Below are positions 8,510 to 17,515 of a DNA stretch of 64,000 nt, piece by piece. The translations under genes were made by a program, and so were the position numbers. The notes under the pieces are model-generated. The model did no database searches, was not told where the DNA came from, and was given only the letters and a program-made list of their open reading frames with translations. How positions within the stretch are numbered: the first letter of the stretch is position 1; each line of letters starts with the position of its first letter. Source of the stretch: Aurantimicrobium sp. INA4. Its GTDB lineage: Bacteria; Actinomycetota; Actinomycetes; Actinomycetales; Microbacteriaceae. The DNA lies in NCBI RefSeq assembly GCF_027924525.1, contig NZ_AP027040.1:62001-126000 (forward strand), read 5' to 3'.

Positions 8510-9454
8510 ATGAAGAGCTGGAACCTTAATCCCATCGCTGCAGTTGTCGCATTATTTTGTGCGGTTGCATTTGGCGCGGGGGGAGCCATTGCCTATGTGA
8601 ACTTGAGTTCAGAGCCCGAAGCTGCTCCAGATAAATCTTCTTCCCTGATGTATGTGTTGAATGCGGGTGAAGGCAATCTTGTTCAGAACGAAGCCAAGAA
8701 TTACACAATGACATTAAGCGAAACAAGTGAGTCGATTATTTGGTTCACAGATCGACCTGAACGTCTAGCGGACTCTGTCTCGACAGCACGATTTATAGAC
8801 AGTTGGCAAAAACTAGGTTTTACTGATGATCCTCCCAATATCACCATGACCTTAGAGCCGGCGGACGGCACTTCCAACGAAATGACCATTGTTGCGACAT
8901 TGACCGATCCTGTATACGACCGAGCTGCCGGAACACTCACAAGTCAGCTGCTGATTGTTTTGGAAGAGGACTTGCGGTCAAACGGTGGTGAACTTGATTT
9001 AGAAAAAGCATCAAGTGAAGCTGAACTACCACCATCCTTCGAAAAGGTAACTGTATTTATTGACAATTCAGGATATGTCGATGAAAACGGAGAACTGGTT
9101 CTTTGCACCAATGACTTTGGTCAAGAAAACGAAGGGTGTACTACATTTTCTGGTGATCAAATGAGGGAGTTGTGTGAGTCGAACGTTGACTGTGCACGCA
9201 ATCTAGACGCCGACGGGAATCTCTCAGTGTGCTACACCAACCAGGACTGTGGGTTCTATCCGGCAGACGCACTCCGTGAACTTTGTTACTCAGACGAAGC
9301 CTGTTTTCAATACACACAGCTCTATCAAAAGGAAAAACAAGGACAAAGTGATGAGCAACAAATGATTGATACTTTTATCAATGAATCTATTGCCGCCTAC
9401 GATGAAAAGCTAGGCGTTATCCAACTTTGTGAATCTAGTTCTCCCTGTAAATGA
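8510..9454 (+). CDS. Membrane-anchored exported protein with Cys-x5-Cys motifs, unknown function
   Basis: A 314-residue protein that I do not recognise as a characterised family. Residues about 10-32 form one hydrophobic segment (signal anchor or uncleaved signal), so most of the chain is outside. The middle region (about 60-175) contains IIWFTDRPERLADSVSTARF and GFTDDPPNITMTLEP, a pattern I have seen in conserved hypothetical exported proteins. The C-terminal third carries ten cysteines in five pairs: one C-x10-C and four C-x5-C, each opening with Leu or Val before the first Cys (LCESNVDC, VCYTNQDC, LCYSDEAC, LCESSSPC). Codon use is more AT-rich than the neighbours, suggesting acquisition or relaxed selection. 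It stands alone before a bidirectional terminator. Confidence 0.75.
   Translation: MKSWNLNPIAAVVALFCAVAFGAGGAIAYVNLSSEPEAAPDKSSSLMYVLNAGEGNLVQNEAKNYTMTLSETSESIIWFTDRPERLADSVSTARFIDSWQKLGFTDDPPNITMTLEPADGTSNEMTIVATLTDPVYDRAAGTLTSQLLIVLEEDLRSNGGELDLEKASSEAELPPSFEKVTVFIDNSGYVDENGELVLCTNDFGQENEGCTTFSGDQMRELCESNVDCARNLDADGNLSVCYTNQDCGFYPADALRELCYSDEACFQYTQLYQKEKQGQSDEQQMIDTFINESIAAYDEKLGVIQLCESSSPCK
9104..9448 (+). repeat. Coding repeats: five Cys pairs in the exported protein
   Basis: This stretch encodes the pairs C-x10-C, then C-x5-C four times, with spacing between pairs of roughly 16 to 70 residues. The recurring pattern is [LV]-C-[EY]-[ST]-x-x-x-C. In the oxidising cell exterior these would be expected to form short disulfide loops; that is an inference. 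Confidence 0.6.
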
Positions 9455-9490
9455 ATAAGAAATAGCTACAGAGAAATGCTTGTCTAACAG

Positions 9491-9518
9491 ATCTGCCCCG
9501 TGGTTAGCTGGGGCAGAT
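9491..9518. terminator. Bidirectional intrinsic terminator
   Basis: ATCTGCCCC (9491-9499) and GGGGCAGAT (9510-9518) form a perfect 9-bp stem around a 10-base loop, followed by TTTG on the + strand. It lies between the convergent exported-protein gene and the DHA2 transporter gene and can serve both. Confidence 0.8.
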
Positions 9519-9527
9519 TTGTAACAA

Positions 9528-11339
9528 CTAAGAAGCAGATTTAACTTTCTTCTTTTCCTTGGCTAATGCTTTTTCTTTGTGTGCTTGACGGGCAGCTTCA
9601 CGCTTTTCTGCCTCTTTGAGTCGAATTGCGCCTGTAGCTGTTCCAGGTTCGACCATGGAGCCCATCATCTCAGCGGCATTTTCAGCGAGCAACACGGCGT
9701 CCTCGTCTGCTGCTTCTTGCATTGCAGACTTCTGACGAAGGGGAGTCGCCTTGAGGAACCAGCTGAGGATGAAGGCGATTGTCACAACAACCAGGCCAAT
9801 CCAATAAACCTGAACGGTTGCGTCAGCAAACCCAACGAGGAAGGGCTTAGCTAATGCTTCGTTGGCCCCAACGAGGAATGAGGTGTCTCCGTTGAGGGAG
9901 GTTCCGATGGCGGTTGGGTCTTTGTATATCTGAATGATGGCCGCATTGGCAGGATCTGACGCAATTGCGGGATCTGCCAAAGCTTTGGCTACACCAGCGG
10001 TGATTGAGGGTGTGGTGAAGGCAGTCTTGAGTGCTTCAGGAATGGCGGTGAAGAGTACCGAGAACAAGATTGCTGTTCCCGCGGTTCCACCCATCGTGCG
10101 GAAGAAGGTGGACGAGCTGGTGGCAACACCAATGTCACGTGGGCCTACAGAGTTCTGGCTGGCCACGGTGAGGGTTTGCATCAGCTGACCCAGACCTGCA
10201 CCCATGAAGAACATGCCCAACATGACGAACCAGAAGGGGCTATCCCAGGTCAAACGCGTGAAGAGCAAGAAGCCCAAAATCATGAAGGCAGTACCTATGC
10301 GGGGGAACCACTTGTAGCTTCCTGTGCGGGACATAATCTGGCCACTCACGATAGATGCAATCATCATGCCTAAGATCATCGGCAGCATGAGCAGACCGCT
10401 CTCGGTGGGGGTAGCACCCTTGACCAACTGGAGGTAGAGAGGGATGGTCATCATGGCGCCGAACATTCCAAAACCAACAAACACACCCAAGATGGTGGCC
10501 ATGGTGAACGTTTGAGACTTGAACATCTTCATGGGGATGAGTGCGTCATCACCCATGGAGCGTTCAATCATGACGAACGCAACAGCAGAAGCTATACCGA
10601 TGAGATAGCAGGATAGGGATGCTGTGGATAGCCAGCCCCACTCGCGACCCTGCTCGGCGACCAGAAGGAGGGGGACAGTTGCGGTAATGACCGTGGCGGC
10701 ACCCCACCAGTCAATGCGAACACGGCGGTGCGTCTTGGGCAGGTGGAGTGCCTTGAGAACGATGGCGAGAGCAACGATTCCAATGGGCACGTTAATGAGG
10801 AAGACCCAACGCCATCCGGCGATGCCAAGAATTTCTGGAGTTCCAGAAAGCACACCACCGATGAGTGGTCCAATCACACTGGAGACACCAAAGACGGCAA
10901 GGAAGAAGCCCTGATACTTTGCGCGCTCACGCGGCGCAAGCATGTCACCCATGATTGCCAGCGGCAGCGCCATCAAACCACCGGCACCCAGTCCCTGAAT
11001 GGCACGGTATCCAGCCAACGAATACATAGTGTCTGCTGTTCCAGCAAGGAATGAACCGATGACGAAGATACTGATGGCAATGATGAACAGTGGGCGTCGG
11101 CCGAAGATGTCGCTGAGCTTGCCATAGAGAGGGGTCGAGATGGTCGACATGATCATGTAGGCCGTGGTGACCCAGGCCTGGAGGGCCATTCCGTCGAGGT
11201 CGTCAGCGATGGTGCGCATCGAGGTGCTGACTACGGTTTGGTCGAGAGCAGAGAGGAACATACCGGACATGAGTCCGATCATCACGAGCATGATCTCCCG
11301 CTTGGACATCACCGCGTCGGCGACAGCTTTTGCAGACAT
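9528..11339 (-). CDS. DHA2-family multidrug efflux MFS transporter (14 TM)
   Basis: A 603-residue EmrB/QacA-type drug:proton antiporter of the inner membrane. Motif A in the helix 2-3 loop reads GKLSDIFGRRPLF, and the helix 1 motif is MFLSALDQTVVSTSMRTIADDL, typical of DHA2. Fourteen hydrophobic segments are visible, and the charged Ala/Lys/Glu-rich tail (about 60 residues ending KEKKKVKSAS) is a long cytoplasmic extension. It is divergent from an HxlR-type regulator with a clear palindrome between, so its expression is probably controlled by that repressor. The substrate could be a drug, dye or quinone-type compound; the sequence does not decide this. Confidence 0.92.
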   Translation of the reverse strand: MSAKAVADAVMSKREIMLVMIGLMSGMFLSALDQTVVSTSMRTIADDLDGMALQAWVTTAYMIMSTISTPLYGKLSDIFGRRPLFIIAISIFVIGSFLAGTADTMYSLAGYRAIQGLGAGGLMALPLAIMGDMLAPRERAKYQGFFLAVFGVSSVIGPLIGGVLSGTPEILGIAGWRWVFLINVPIGIVALAIVLKALHLPKTHRRVRIDWWGAATVITATVPLLLVAEQGREWGWLSTASLSCYLIGIASAVAFVMIERSMGDDALIPMKMFKSQTFTMATILGVFVGFGMFGAMMTIPLYLQLVKGATPTESGLLMLPMILGMMIASIVSGQIMSRTGSYKWFPRIGTAFMILGFLLFTRLTWDSPFWFVMLGMFFMGAGLGQLMQTLTVASQNSVGPRDIGVATSSSTFFRTMGGTAGTAILFSVLFTAIPEALKTAFTTPSITAGVAKALADPAIASDPANAAIIQIYKDPTAIGTSLNGDTSFLVGANEALAKPFLVGFADATVQVYWIGLVVVTIAFILSWFLKATPLRQKSAMQEAADEDAVLLAENAAEMMGSMVEPGTATGAIRLKEAEKREAARQAHKEKALAKEKKKVKSAS

Positions 11340-11373
11340 ATAAAGCCTTTGGTTAGAAGGAAAACTTATGTGA

Positions 11374-11390
11374 AGTTACTAAAAGTAACT
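11374..11390. promoter_or_regulatory. Palindromic operator between DHA2 transporter and HxlR regulator
   Basis: AGTTACTAAAAGTAACT is a perfect inverted repeat with 7-bp arms and a 3-bp centre. It lies in the 114-base divergent intergenic region, about 35 bases before the transporter start. Another half site (GGTAAC) follows at about 11393. HxlR-type repressors bind such dyads near their own genes and efflux partners, so this is the probable operator of the adjacent regulator. Confidence 0.65.
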
Positions 11391-11453
11391 GCGGTAACAC
11401 ATAGTATCCTAGAAATGCTCAAGTCGACCACAATTTCCACAGGGGGTGAACAC

Positions 11454-11840
11454 ATGAATACTGACCTGAACAGCATCAAAGAACGTATCCAGGCAACGGA
11501 CAGGGACGTCTTCTTTTCAGTGCTCTCCCACATCGGTGACAAGTGGAGCCTGGTTTTGCTCGGAGTGCTCAGCAGAGAACCTATGCGGTACACCCAATTG
11601 GTGGAACGCATCCCCAAGATTTCTCGGCGCATGCTTACTGTCACACTTCGGCAGCTGGAACGTGACGGATTGATTGAACGTGTCGTTCACGCTGAAACAC
11701 CACCGTGGTTTGAATATGCGCTGACCGAATTGGGTCAAACGCTCATTGTTCCTGTTCGCGCGCTTGCGGACTGGACGCTGGATAACATCGATCTCATTAT
11801 TGAGAATCGCGCAGCATACGATCGGGAAAACCCTTCCTGA
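11454..11840 (+). CDS. HxlR-family winged-helix transcriptional regulator
   Basis: A 128-residue HxlR/MarR-like DNA-binding protein. The winged HTH contains GDKWSLVLLGVLSREPMRYTQLVERIPKISRRMLTVTLRQLERDGLIER, the family core. The chosen ATG at 11454 is preceded by AGGGGGTG, a good ribosome site; a longer upstream reading would cross the operator and lacks homology. There is no Cys near the N-terminus of the kind used by redox-sensing HypR/YodB, so a different signal is likely. It is divergent from the DHA2 pump and probably represses it. Its stop overlaps the start of the VanY-like gene (TGATG). Confidence 0.9.
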   Translation: MNTDLNSIKERIQATDRDVFFSVLSHIGDKWSLVLLGVLSREPMRYTQLVERIPKISRRMLTVTLRQLERDGLIERVVHAETPPWFEYALTELGQTLIVPVRALADWTLDNIDLIIENRAAYDRENPS

Positions 11841-12604
11841 TGATGCGCAGAACGACCGCACTGAGCTCAGTGTTGATTGCTTCTGTCTTTCTGGGAGGTT
11901 GTGCCACAGGAAGCGTTGACACTGTCACATCAACCCCCACAGTCACTCAGAGCGTAACCGCAAGCCCCACAGCGACGTCAACCCCAACACCAAAGCCTGC
12001 TCGCACGCCCTTTTTCAACATCGATGACCCCAACTCCATCACTGTGGTGGTGAATAAACACCGCCCGCTCAATCCCAGCAATTTTGAATCTCCAGACATG
12101 GCCGTGCCCACAGCACTATCGAATCCCTATAGTCGCCCCCTGCGTACTGAAGCAGCACAAGCACTCGACCGCATGGCCACCGATGCTTCAGCGGCAGGAA
12201 TACAGCTCAGCGTGGCAAGTGCATACCGCAGCTATGACACCCAGGTCGCAACCTATAACGGCTTTGTCGCCAGGGATGGCCAAGCACGAGCAGACACCTA
12301 CTCTGCGAGACCAGGCCACTCTGAACATCAAACCGGGTTAGCTGTTGACCTCAACGATGGCGGTCCCTGCCAAGTCGATGTCTGCTTCGCAGACACTGCC
12401 GCAGGGCAGTGGCTTGCAGCCAATTCCTGGCAGTACGGCTTCATTGTTCGCTATCCCAATGGCTTCGACTCCATTACGGGGTATCAGTATGAGCCCTGGC
12501 ATTTCCGCTATGTCGGTACCCGGGTCTCAACCGCGATGCACAACCTGAACATCCCCACTCTGGAGCAGTTCTTCAATCTCGAACCAGCTCCGAGTTACTA
12601 CTAA
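11840..12604 (+). CDS. VanY/M15-family D-alanyl-D-alanine carboxypeptidase lipoprotein
   Basis: A 254-residue cell-surface peptidase. The lipobox LGGC places Cys21 as the lipid-modified first residue of the mature protein. A Thr/Pro-rich linker leads to an M15B domain with the zinc motif [11 protein letters not shown] (HxxxxxxD) and the downstream EPWHFRYVG (catalytic Glu and third zinc His). These enzymes trim the terminal D-Ala of peptidoglycan peptides. The start overlaps the hxlR stop (TGATG), suggesting translational coupling; an ATG 3 bases later is equally possible. It ends in a short convergent overlap with pgm. It need not confer vancomycin resistance: no vanH/A/X genes are nearby. 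Confidence 0.9.
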   Translation: MMRRTTALSSVLIASVFLGGCATGSVDTVTSTPTVTQSVTASPTATSTPTPKPARTPFFNIDDPNSITVVVNKHRPLNPSNFESPDMAVPTALSNPYSRPLRTEAAQALDRMATDASAAGIQLSVASAYRSYDTQVATYNGFVARDGQARADTYSARPGHSEHQTGLAVDLNDGGPCQVDVCFADTAAGQWLAANSWQYGFIVRYPNGFDSITGYQYEPWHFRYVGTRVSTAMHNLNIPTLEQFFNLEPAPSYY

Positions 12605-14223
12605 GAGTTCAGCGCAGCGTCAACAATCTTCTTCGCTTCGGCCTGGACCTGCTTGAGATGCTCAGGACCGCGGAACGATTCAGCATAAATTTTGTAGACG
12701 TCTTCTGTTCCTGAGGGGCGGGCAGCAAACCAGGCATATTCGGTTTCTACTTTCACCCCGCCAATTGCTTCGCCATTGCCTGGAGCGTGAGAGAGCTTGG
12801 CAATAATGGGATCGCCCGCAAGCTCCGTGGCGTTGATGTCATCACCGCTGAGCTTGCCCAGGCGAGCCTTCGCTTCGCGGTCTGCTGGCGCATCCACGCG
12901 AGCATAGGCAGGGTCACCAAACTGCTCAGTGAGGTTGGAATACAATTGCGAGGGAGTCTTGCCGGTGACGGCAATAATTTCTGCAGCCAACAAAGCCAAG
13001 ATGATTCCGTCCTTATCGGTGGTCCACACGGTTCCGTCTTTACGCAGGAACGAGGCACCGGCGCTTTCTTCACCACCGAAACCAACCGAGCCATCTACCA
13101 AACCGGGAACAAACCATTTAAAGCCCACCGGAACTTCCCAGAGCACTCGGCCTAAACCATCGGCAACAAAGTTGATCATTGAGCTGGAGACCAGGGTCTT
13201 GCCAATGCGGGCATCTTGACGCCATCCGGGACGGTTGGCAAAAAGATATTCAATAGCCACAGCGAGGTAGTGGTTAGGGTTCATCAGTCCCGCATCTGGG
13301 GTGACAATGCCGTGACGGTCAGCATCAGCGTCGTTACCTGTGAGCACATCAAAATCGTGCCGCTTCAAAATCAGAGAAGCCATTGCATTGGGGCTTGAAG
13401 GATCCATGCGAATCTTCTCATCCCAATCCAACGTCATAAACGACCAGGCTGGGTCAACCTCGGGGTTCACCACGGTGAGGTTGAGTCCATAGCGTTCCTT
13501 GATGGCCGTCCAATACGCCACCGATGCACCACCGAGAGGATCAGCACCGATGTGAACGCCGGATTCAGCAATAGCTTGCATATCGATGACATTCTCAAGA
13601 TCTGCAACGTAGTGCTCGAGGAAGTCATACTCCTCAATCACACTCTCAGGGTTTGTGCGCTTGACATCAACCAAGCCGCCTTCGATGAGTTCATTAGCGC
13701 GAGCAGCAATCCAGTTCGTTGCAGAAGAGTCCGCAGGACCACCATGAGGAGGGTTGTATTTGAAACCGCCATCCTGAGGTGGGTTATGGCTGGGAGTCAC
13801 CACAATGCCGTCAGCTTCATCCCCATGCCCGGCTTTGTTGTATTCCAAGATGGCGTGAGAAACCGCAGGCGTGGGTGTGAAACCGTCACGTGAATCTTTG
13901 AACGTACGAACCCCGTTAGCGGCAAGAACTTCCAGTGCAGTTTCATGGGCAGGGCGGGACAGGCCGTGGGTATCCATGCCGATAAAGAGAGGGCCGGTAA
14001 TTCCCTGCAGGGCACGATATTCCACAATGGCCTGGGTTGTTGCAAGGATGTGTTGCTCATTGAAAGCCGCATTCAGCGAAGAGCCACGGTGGCCACTCGT
14101 GCCAAAAACGACGCGCTGTTCAGGCACGGTCATATCTGGAGTCAGGTCGTAATAGGCCCTCACCAACTCACGAATATCAATAAGGTCAGAGGGCAGGGCA
14201 GGGGTTCCAGCGCGAGTAGTCAC
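12601..14223 (-). CDS. pgm: Phosphoglucomutase (alpha-D-glucose phosphate-specific)
   Basis: A 540-residue alpha-D-phosphohexomutase interconverting glucose 1-phosphate and glucose 6-phosphate. The N-terminal loop [17 protein letters not shown], the phosphoserine loop [13 protein letters not shown], the metal loop [12 protein letters not shown] and the sugar-binding [10 protein letters not shown] are all present, in the expected order. The phosphate-binding motif [15 protein letters not shown] is near the end. I prefer the GTG at 14223 ([16 protein letters not shown]), which matches the family start; ATGs further out at 14250 or 14259 would overlap the divergent pheA. It supplies sugar nucleotides and glycogen precursors. 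Confidence 0.93.
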   Translation of the reverse strand: MTTRAGTPALPSDLIDIRELVRAYYDLTPDMTVPEQRVVFGTSGHRGSSLNAAFNEQHILATTQAIVEYRALQGITGPLFIGMDTHGLSRPAHETALEVLAANGVRTFKDSRDGFTPTPAVSHAILEYNKAGHGDEADGIVVTPSHNPPQDGGFKYNPPHGGPADSSATNWIAARANELIEGGLVDVKRTNPESVIEEYDFLEHYVADLENVIDMQAIAESGVHIGADPLGGASVAYWTAIKERYGLNLTVVNPEVDPAWSFMTLDWDEKIRMDPSSPNAMASLILKRHDFDVLTGNDADADRHGIVTPDAGLMNPNHYLAVAIEYLFANRPGWRQDARIGKTLVSSSMINFVADGLGRVLWEVPVGFKWFVPGLVDGSVGFGGEESAGASFLRKDGTVWTTDKDGIILALLAAEIIAVTGKTPSQLYSNLTEQFGDPAYARVDAPADREAKARLGKLSGDDINATELAGDPIIAKLSHAPGNGEAIGGVKVETEYAWFAARPSGTEDVYKIYAESFRGPEHLKQVQAEAKKIVDAALNS

Positions 14224-14257
14224 AAGCCAAGTTTGCCAGTGCAGGTACATTTGGAAC

Positions 14258-15202
14258 ATGAGTTCTTCAGAAAAAGTTTCAACGGCGCCGGCATACAGCT
14301 ATCTCGGGCCTGCCGGAACCTTTACTGAAGCTGCCCTCTCGCAGGTTCCTGAAGCCGCCGGAAAGACGTGGCACTCGGTCAATAACGTGGGCGAGGCGCT
14401 TGCCGACGTGGTCTCAGGCCGTTCTGTTGCAGCCATGATCGCGATCGAAAATTCTGTCGAAGGTGGCGTCACAGCAACCCAGGACGCTTTGGCCAACATT
14501 CCCAACCTGCGCATCATCGGTGAATACCTTGTCCCCGTTGAGTTCGATCTCGTTGCGCGCCAGGGAACTTCCCTCGCCGACATCAACGTCATCAACGCTC
14601 ACCCAGTCGCCTATGCACAGTGCCGGGGCTGGTTAGAAAAGACCCTGCCTCACCACGGACACATACCCTCTTCGAGCAATGTGGCGGCAGCGGCCAGTCT
14701 CCTCGAGACTGACACCGCTGATGCAGCAATAGCTCCTGCGGGAATAGCAAAGCACTACGACGTTGAGGTTTTAGCCTCAAGAATCGCAGACAACCCCAAC
14801 GCGGTAACCAGATTCGTGCTGGTCAGCAAGACCACCGAACTTCCTGCACCCACCGGTTCAGATAAGACCAGCTTGATTGTGGAGCTACCGGATGACCGCG
14901 CCGGTGGTTTGCTGGAGATGTTGGAGCAGTTCGCAACCCGTGGTGTGAATCTGTCGCTGATTCAGTCACGTCCCATCGGGGATGAATTTGGCCGATACCG
15001 CTTCGTCATTGACGCGGAAGGTCACGCCCGTGATGAACGCGTTGCTGACGCACTTCTTGGTTTGCGCCGCTTCAGCCCCAAGGTCATCTTCCTGGGTTCC
15101 TATCCTCGTGCAGACAAAGTCACCACCCAACATTCCCAGCGTTACGCCGACGGCATCTTCCAAGATGCACGAGCGTGGCTTGCGGAAATACTCGGCGACT
15201 AG
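14258..15202 (+). CDS. pheA: Prephenate dehydratase
   Basis: A 314-residue monofunctional enzyme converting prephenate to phenylpyruvate in phenylalanine synthesis. The catalytic PDT domain runs from [15 protein letters not shown] (about residue 13) to [11 protein letters not shown] (about 188), with the catalytic TRF motif. A C-terminal ACT domain follows ([24 protein letters not shown]), where QSRP corresponds to the phenylalanine-binding ESRP, so feedback inhibition is expected. No chorismate mutase domain is present. It is divergent from pgm with almost no space and may be leaderless. serS follows 19 bases downstream. Confidence 0.93.
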   Translation: MSSSEKVSTAPAYSYLGPAGTFTEAALSQVPEAAGKTWHSVNNVGEALADVVSGRSVAAMIAIENSVEGGVTATQDALANIPNLRIIGEYLVPVEFDLVARQGTSLADINVINAHPVAYAQCRGWLEKTLPHHGHIPSSSNVAAAASLLETDTADAAIAPAGIAKHYDVEVLASRIADNPNAVTRFVLVSKTTELPAPTGSDKTSLIVELPDDRAGGLLEMLEQFATRGVNLSLIQSRPIGDEFGRYRFVIDAEGHARDERVADALLGLRRFSPKVIFLGSYPRADKVTTQHSQRYADGIFQDARAWLAEILGD

Positions 15203-15221
15203 CCTGAACTAAACTGGGCAT

Positions 15222-16493
15222 GTGATTGACCCAGTATTGCTTCGCGAAAACCCTGACGTTATCCGTGCCTCACAGGTGGCCAGAGGGTCAGACCCTGGAT
15301 TAGTCGACGCTGCCATCGAAGCTGATGCTGCCCGCCGTGCTGCGCTTGCCTACTTTGAAGAGCTGCGTGCAGAACAGAATGTGTTCAGCAAGAAAGTTGG
15401 ACAAGCTCAAGGTGACGAGAAGAAAGCACTCCTCGCTGAGGTTGCCGAGCTAGCTGCCAAAGTGAAGGAAGCTAACGCTGCTGCCACAGCAGCTGATGAG
15501 GCATACACCGAAGCTGCACGCAAGATTCAAAACCCCATCATCGAGGGAATTCCTTCTGGTGGTGAAGAAAACTTTGTCACCCTGCGTGAAGTGGGAACCA
15601 TCCCCAGCTTCGACTTTGAAGCCAAAGACCACCTCGAACTTGGTGAACTTCTTGGCGCTATCGACATGCCCCGAGGCACCAAAGTTTCTGGTTCACGTTT
15701 TTACTTCCTCAAAGGAATTGGTGCTCGCCTCGAGCTTGCTCTGATGAACTTGGCACTTGATCGTGCACTTGAAGCCGGCTTCATCCCCCTCATCACACCC
15801 ACACTCGTGCGACCTGACATCATGCAGGGCACCGGATTCTTGGGTGAGCACTCCGACGAAATCTATTACCTCCCCGCAGATGACCTCTATCTCACGGGGA
15901 CAAGTGAGGTTGCGCTCGCCGGATATCACGCCGATGAAATTATTGATCTCAGCGACGGCCCACTGCGTTATGCCGGATGGTCAACCTGCTATCGCCGTGA
16001 AGCAGGTTCTGGCGGTAAAGATACGCGCGGAATTATTCGTGTTCACCAGTTCAACAAACTGGAAATGTTTGTCTACACCACTCCTGAAGAGGCAGAAGCT
16101 GAGCACGACCGTCTCGTCACATTGCAAGAAGACATGTTGAAATCCTTGGGTCTTGCCTACCGCGTCATTGATGTGGCTGCCGGAGATTTGGGCTCGAGTG
16201 CTGCACGCAAGTTTGATATCGAAGCATGGGTCCCCACTCAGGGTGCCTTCCGAGAACTCACCAGCACCTCGAACTGCACCACGTACCAGTCGCGCCGCCT
16301 GGACACCCGCTATCGCACCGACAGCGGAAAGACAGCACCGGTTGCCACGCTCAATGGAACTCTCGCCACAACGCGTTGGCTGGTTGCGATTTTGGAAACC
16401 CACCAGCAAGAAGACGGTTCCGTTATTCTTCCTGAAGCTTTGCGCCCTTACCTTGGCGGTGTTTCTGTCCTGACCCCATTGGATGCTCAGTGA
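15222..16493 (+). CDS. serS: Seryl-tRNA synthetase
   Basis: A 423-residue class II aminoacyl-tRNA synthetase charging tRNA-Ser. The N-terminal coiled-coil arm (about 30-105, rich in Ala/Glu/Lys) contacts the long variable arm of tRNA-Ser. The catalytic part has motif 2 ([17 protein letters not shown]) and motif 3 ([15 protein letters not shown]), with [14 protein letters not shown] in the serine pocket. The start is GTG ([14 protein letters not shown]), the standard opening of SerRS. The next gene starts inside its stop (GTGA). Its substrates, two tRNA-Ser genes, are about 1-2.5 kb downstream. Confidence 0.96.
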   Translation: MIDPVLLRENPDVIRASQVARGSDPGLVDAAIEADAARRAALAYFEELRAEQNVFSKKVGQAQGDEKKALLAEVAELAAKVKEANAAATAADEAYTEAARKIQNPIIEGIPSGGEENFVTLREVGTIPSFDFEAKDHLELGELLGAIDMPRGTKVSGSRFYFLKGIGARLELALMNLALDRALEAGFIPLITPTLVRPDIMQGTGFLGEHSDEIYYLPADDLYLTGTSEVALAGYHADEIIDLSDGPLRYAGWSTCYRREAGSGGKDTRGIIRVHQFNKLEMFVYTTPEEAEAEHDRLVTLQEDMLKSLGLAYRVIDVAAGDLGSSAARKFDIEAWVPTQGAFRELTSTSNCTTYQSRRLDTRYRTDSGKTAPVATLNGTLATTRWLVAILETHQQEDGSVILPEALRPYLGGVSVLTPLDAQ

Positions 16494-17308
16494 CCCAGGT
16501 TGCCCCAGAAGACCGATGGCTTGTTGCCCTGGATGTTGATGGGACCCTGCTCACCCACCGCGGAGATGTAGCTCCGGAGGTTGTCGAGGCAGTCCGTGCT
16601 GCAGCAGCACGAGGTCACGAAGTGATGCTGGCAACGGGACGAGCGCTCGTTGAAACAATTCCCGTGCTGCGCCAACTCGATATTTGGCCGGAATATGTAG
16701 TGTGTTCCAACGGAGCTATGCTGCTCAAGCGTGACCCGCTTGCCGATGACGGTTATGTAAAGCATCACGTCGAAACGTTCCGCCCTGAGAATGTGCTCAA
16801 CCTTGTTAAAGGTCATCTTCCTGAGGGCATGTATGCCGTGGAAGATGAATTCGGTGACTACTACTTCACCGAGCCAATCCCCGGAGTAGATCACAACTTG
16901 CTCGCCCACCAGGTCAAGTTCGAAGAACTTCTCAACCTGCGTGCAACGCGTGTAGTCGTTGTTTCTCCCGATCATGAAACAGAAGACTTCCTCCAGGTTG
17001 TTGAACGTATTGGTCTTAAGCAGGTGAGCTACTCCATCGGCTGGGCTGCTTGGCTCGATATTGCGCCCGAGGGCGTGAGCAAAGCCTCTGCCTTAGAGAA
17101 GGTTCGTGAGGCTCTCGGCTTCCCACGATCTCGACTGTTTGCTGCCGGAGATGGCAACAACGACATTCAAATGATTGAGTGGGCTGCACAGCTAGGACGC
17201 GGCGTTGCCATGGGCAATGCAGAGCCAGAAATAAAGGCCGTTGCGAACGAAGTATGCGGCCAAGTACACGAGCTGGGATTGCTCGAAGCACTCAATAAAT
17301 TGCCTTAA
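16490..17308 (+). CDS. HAD-superfamily hydrolase (Cof type)
   Basis: A 272-residue haloacid dehalogenase-like phosphatase. Motif I is [12 protein letters not shown], with Asp15 and Asp17. Motif II is LATGRAL, the conserved Lys is in the region before motif IV ([12 protein letters not shown]), and motif IV is [16 protein letters not shown]. The large C2B cap between motifs I and IV places it with Cof/sugar-phosphatase types. It is coupled to serS by a 4-bp GTGA overlap, a linkage often seen in Microbacteriaceae. The physiological substrate is unknown; sugar phosphates or nucleotides are usual for the group. Confidence 0.9.
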   Translation: MTQVAPEDRWLVALDVDGTLLTHRGDVAPEVVEAVRAAAARGHEVMLATGRALVETIPVLRQLDIWPEYVVCSNGAMLLKRDPLADDGYVKHHVETFRPENVLNLVKGHLPEGMYAVEDEFGDYYFTEPIPGVDHNLLAHQVKFEELLNLRATRVVVVSPDHETEDFLQVVERIGLKQVSYSIGWAAWLDIAPEGVSKASALEKVREALGFPRSRLFAAGDGNNDIQMIEWAAQLGRGVAMGNAEPEIKAVANEVCGQVHELGLLEALNKLP

Positions 17309-17402
17309 ATTCTGCTTTCAGGTCTTTCGCAGGATGCTCTGAGAGCCTAGAGGCTGTCATTCGGGTAGACTCATCCAGTCGAATTCTTCGTGAACTCGAC
17401 AA

Positions 17403-17490
17403 GGAGGGCTGTCCGAGCGGCCGATGGAGCTGGTCTTGAAAACCAGTGTGCAGCAATGCATCGTGGGTTCGAATCCCACGCCCTCCGCCA
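17403..17490 (+). tRNA. tRNA-Ser (anticodon TGA)
   Basis: An 88-nt class II tRNA with encoded CCA. The acceptor stem is GGAGGGC paired with GCCCTCC. The anticodon loop in CTGGTCTTGAAAACCAG gives TGA, reading UCA (and related) serine codons. It has the long variable arm (GTGTGCAGCAATGCATC) expected for serine and a T loop GGTTCGAATCC. The lcp gene starts 26 bases downstream. Confidence 0.96.
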
Positions 17491-17515
17491 TATTCCGTCA
17501 CTGATCGGGGAAAGC

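Noticed and set aside
11840..12604. Vancomycin-resistance gene vanY
   Set aside because: The M15 peptidase fits general cell-wall trimming; no vanR/S/H/A/X genes are present, so a resistance label is unjustified.
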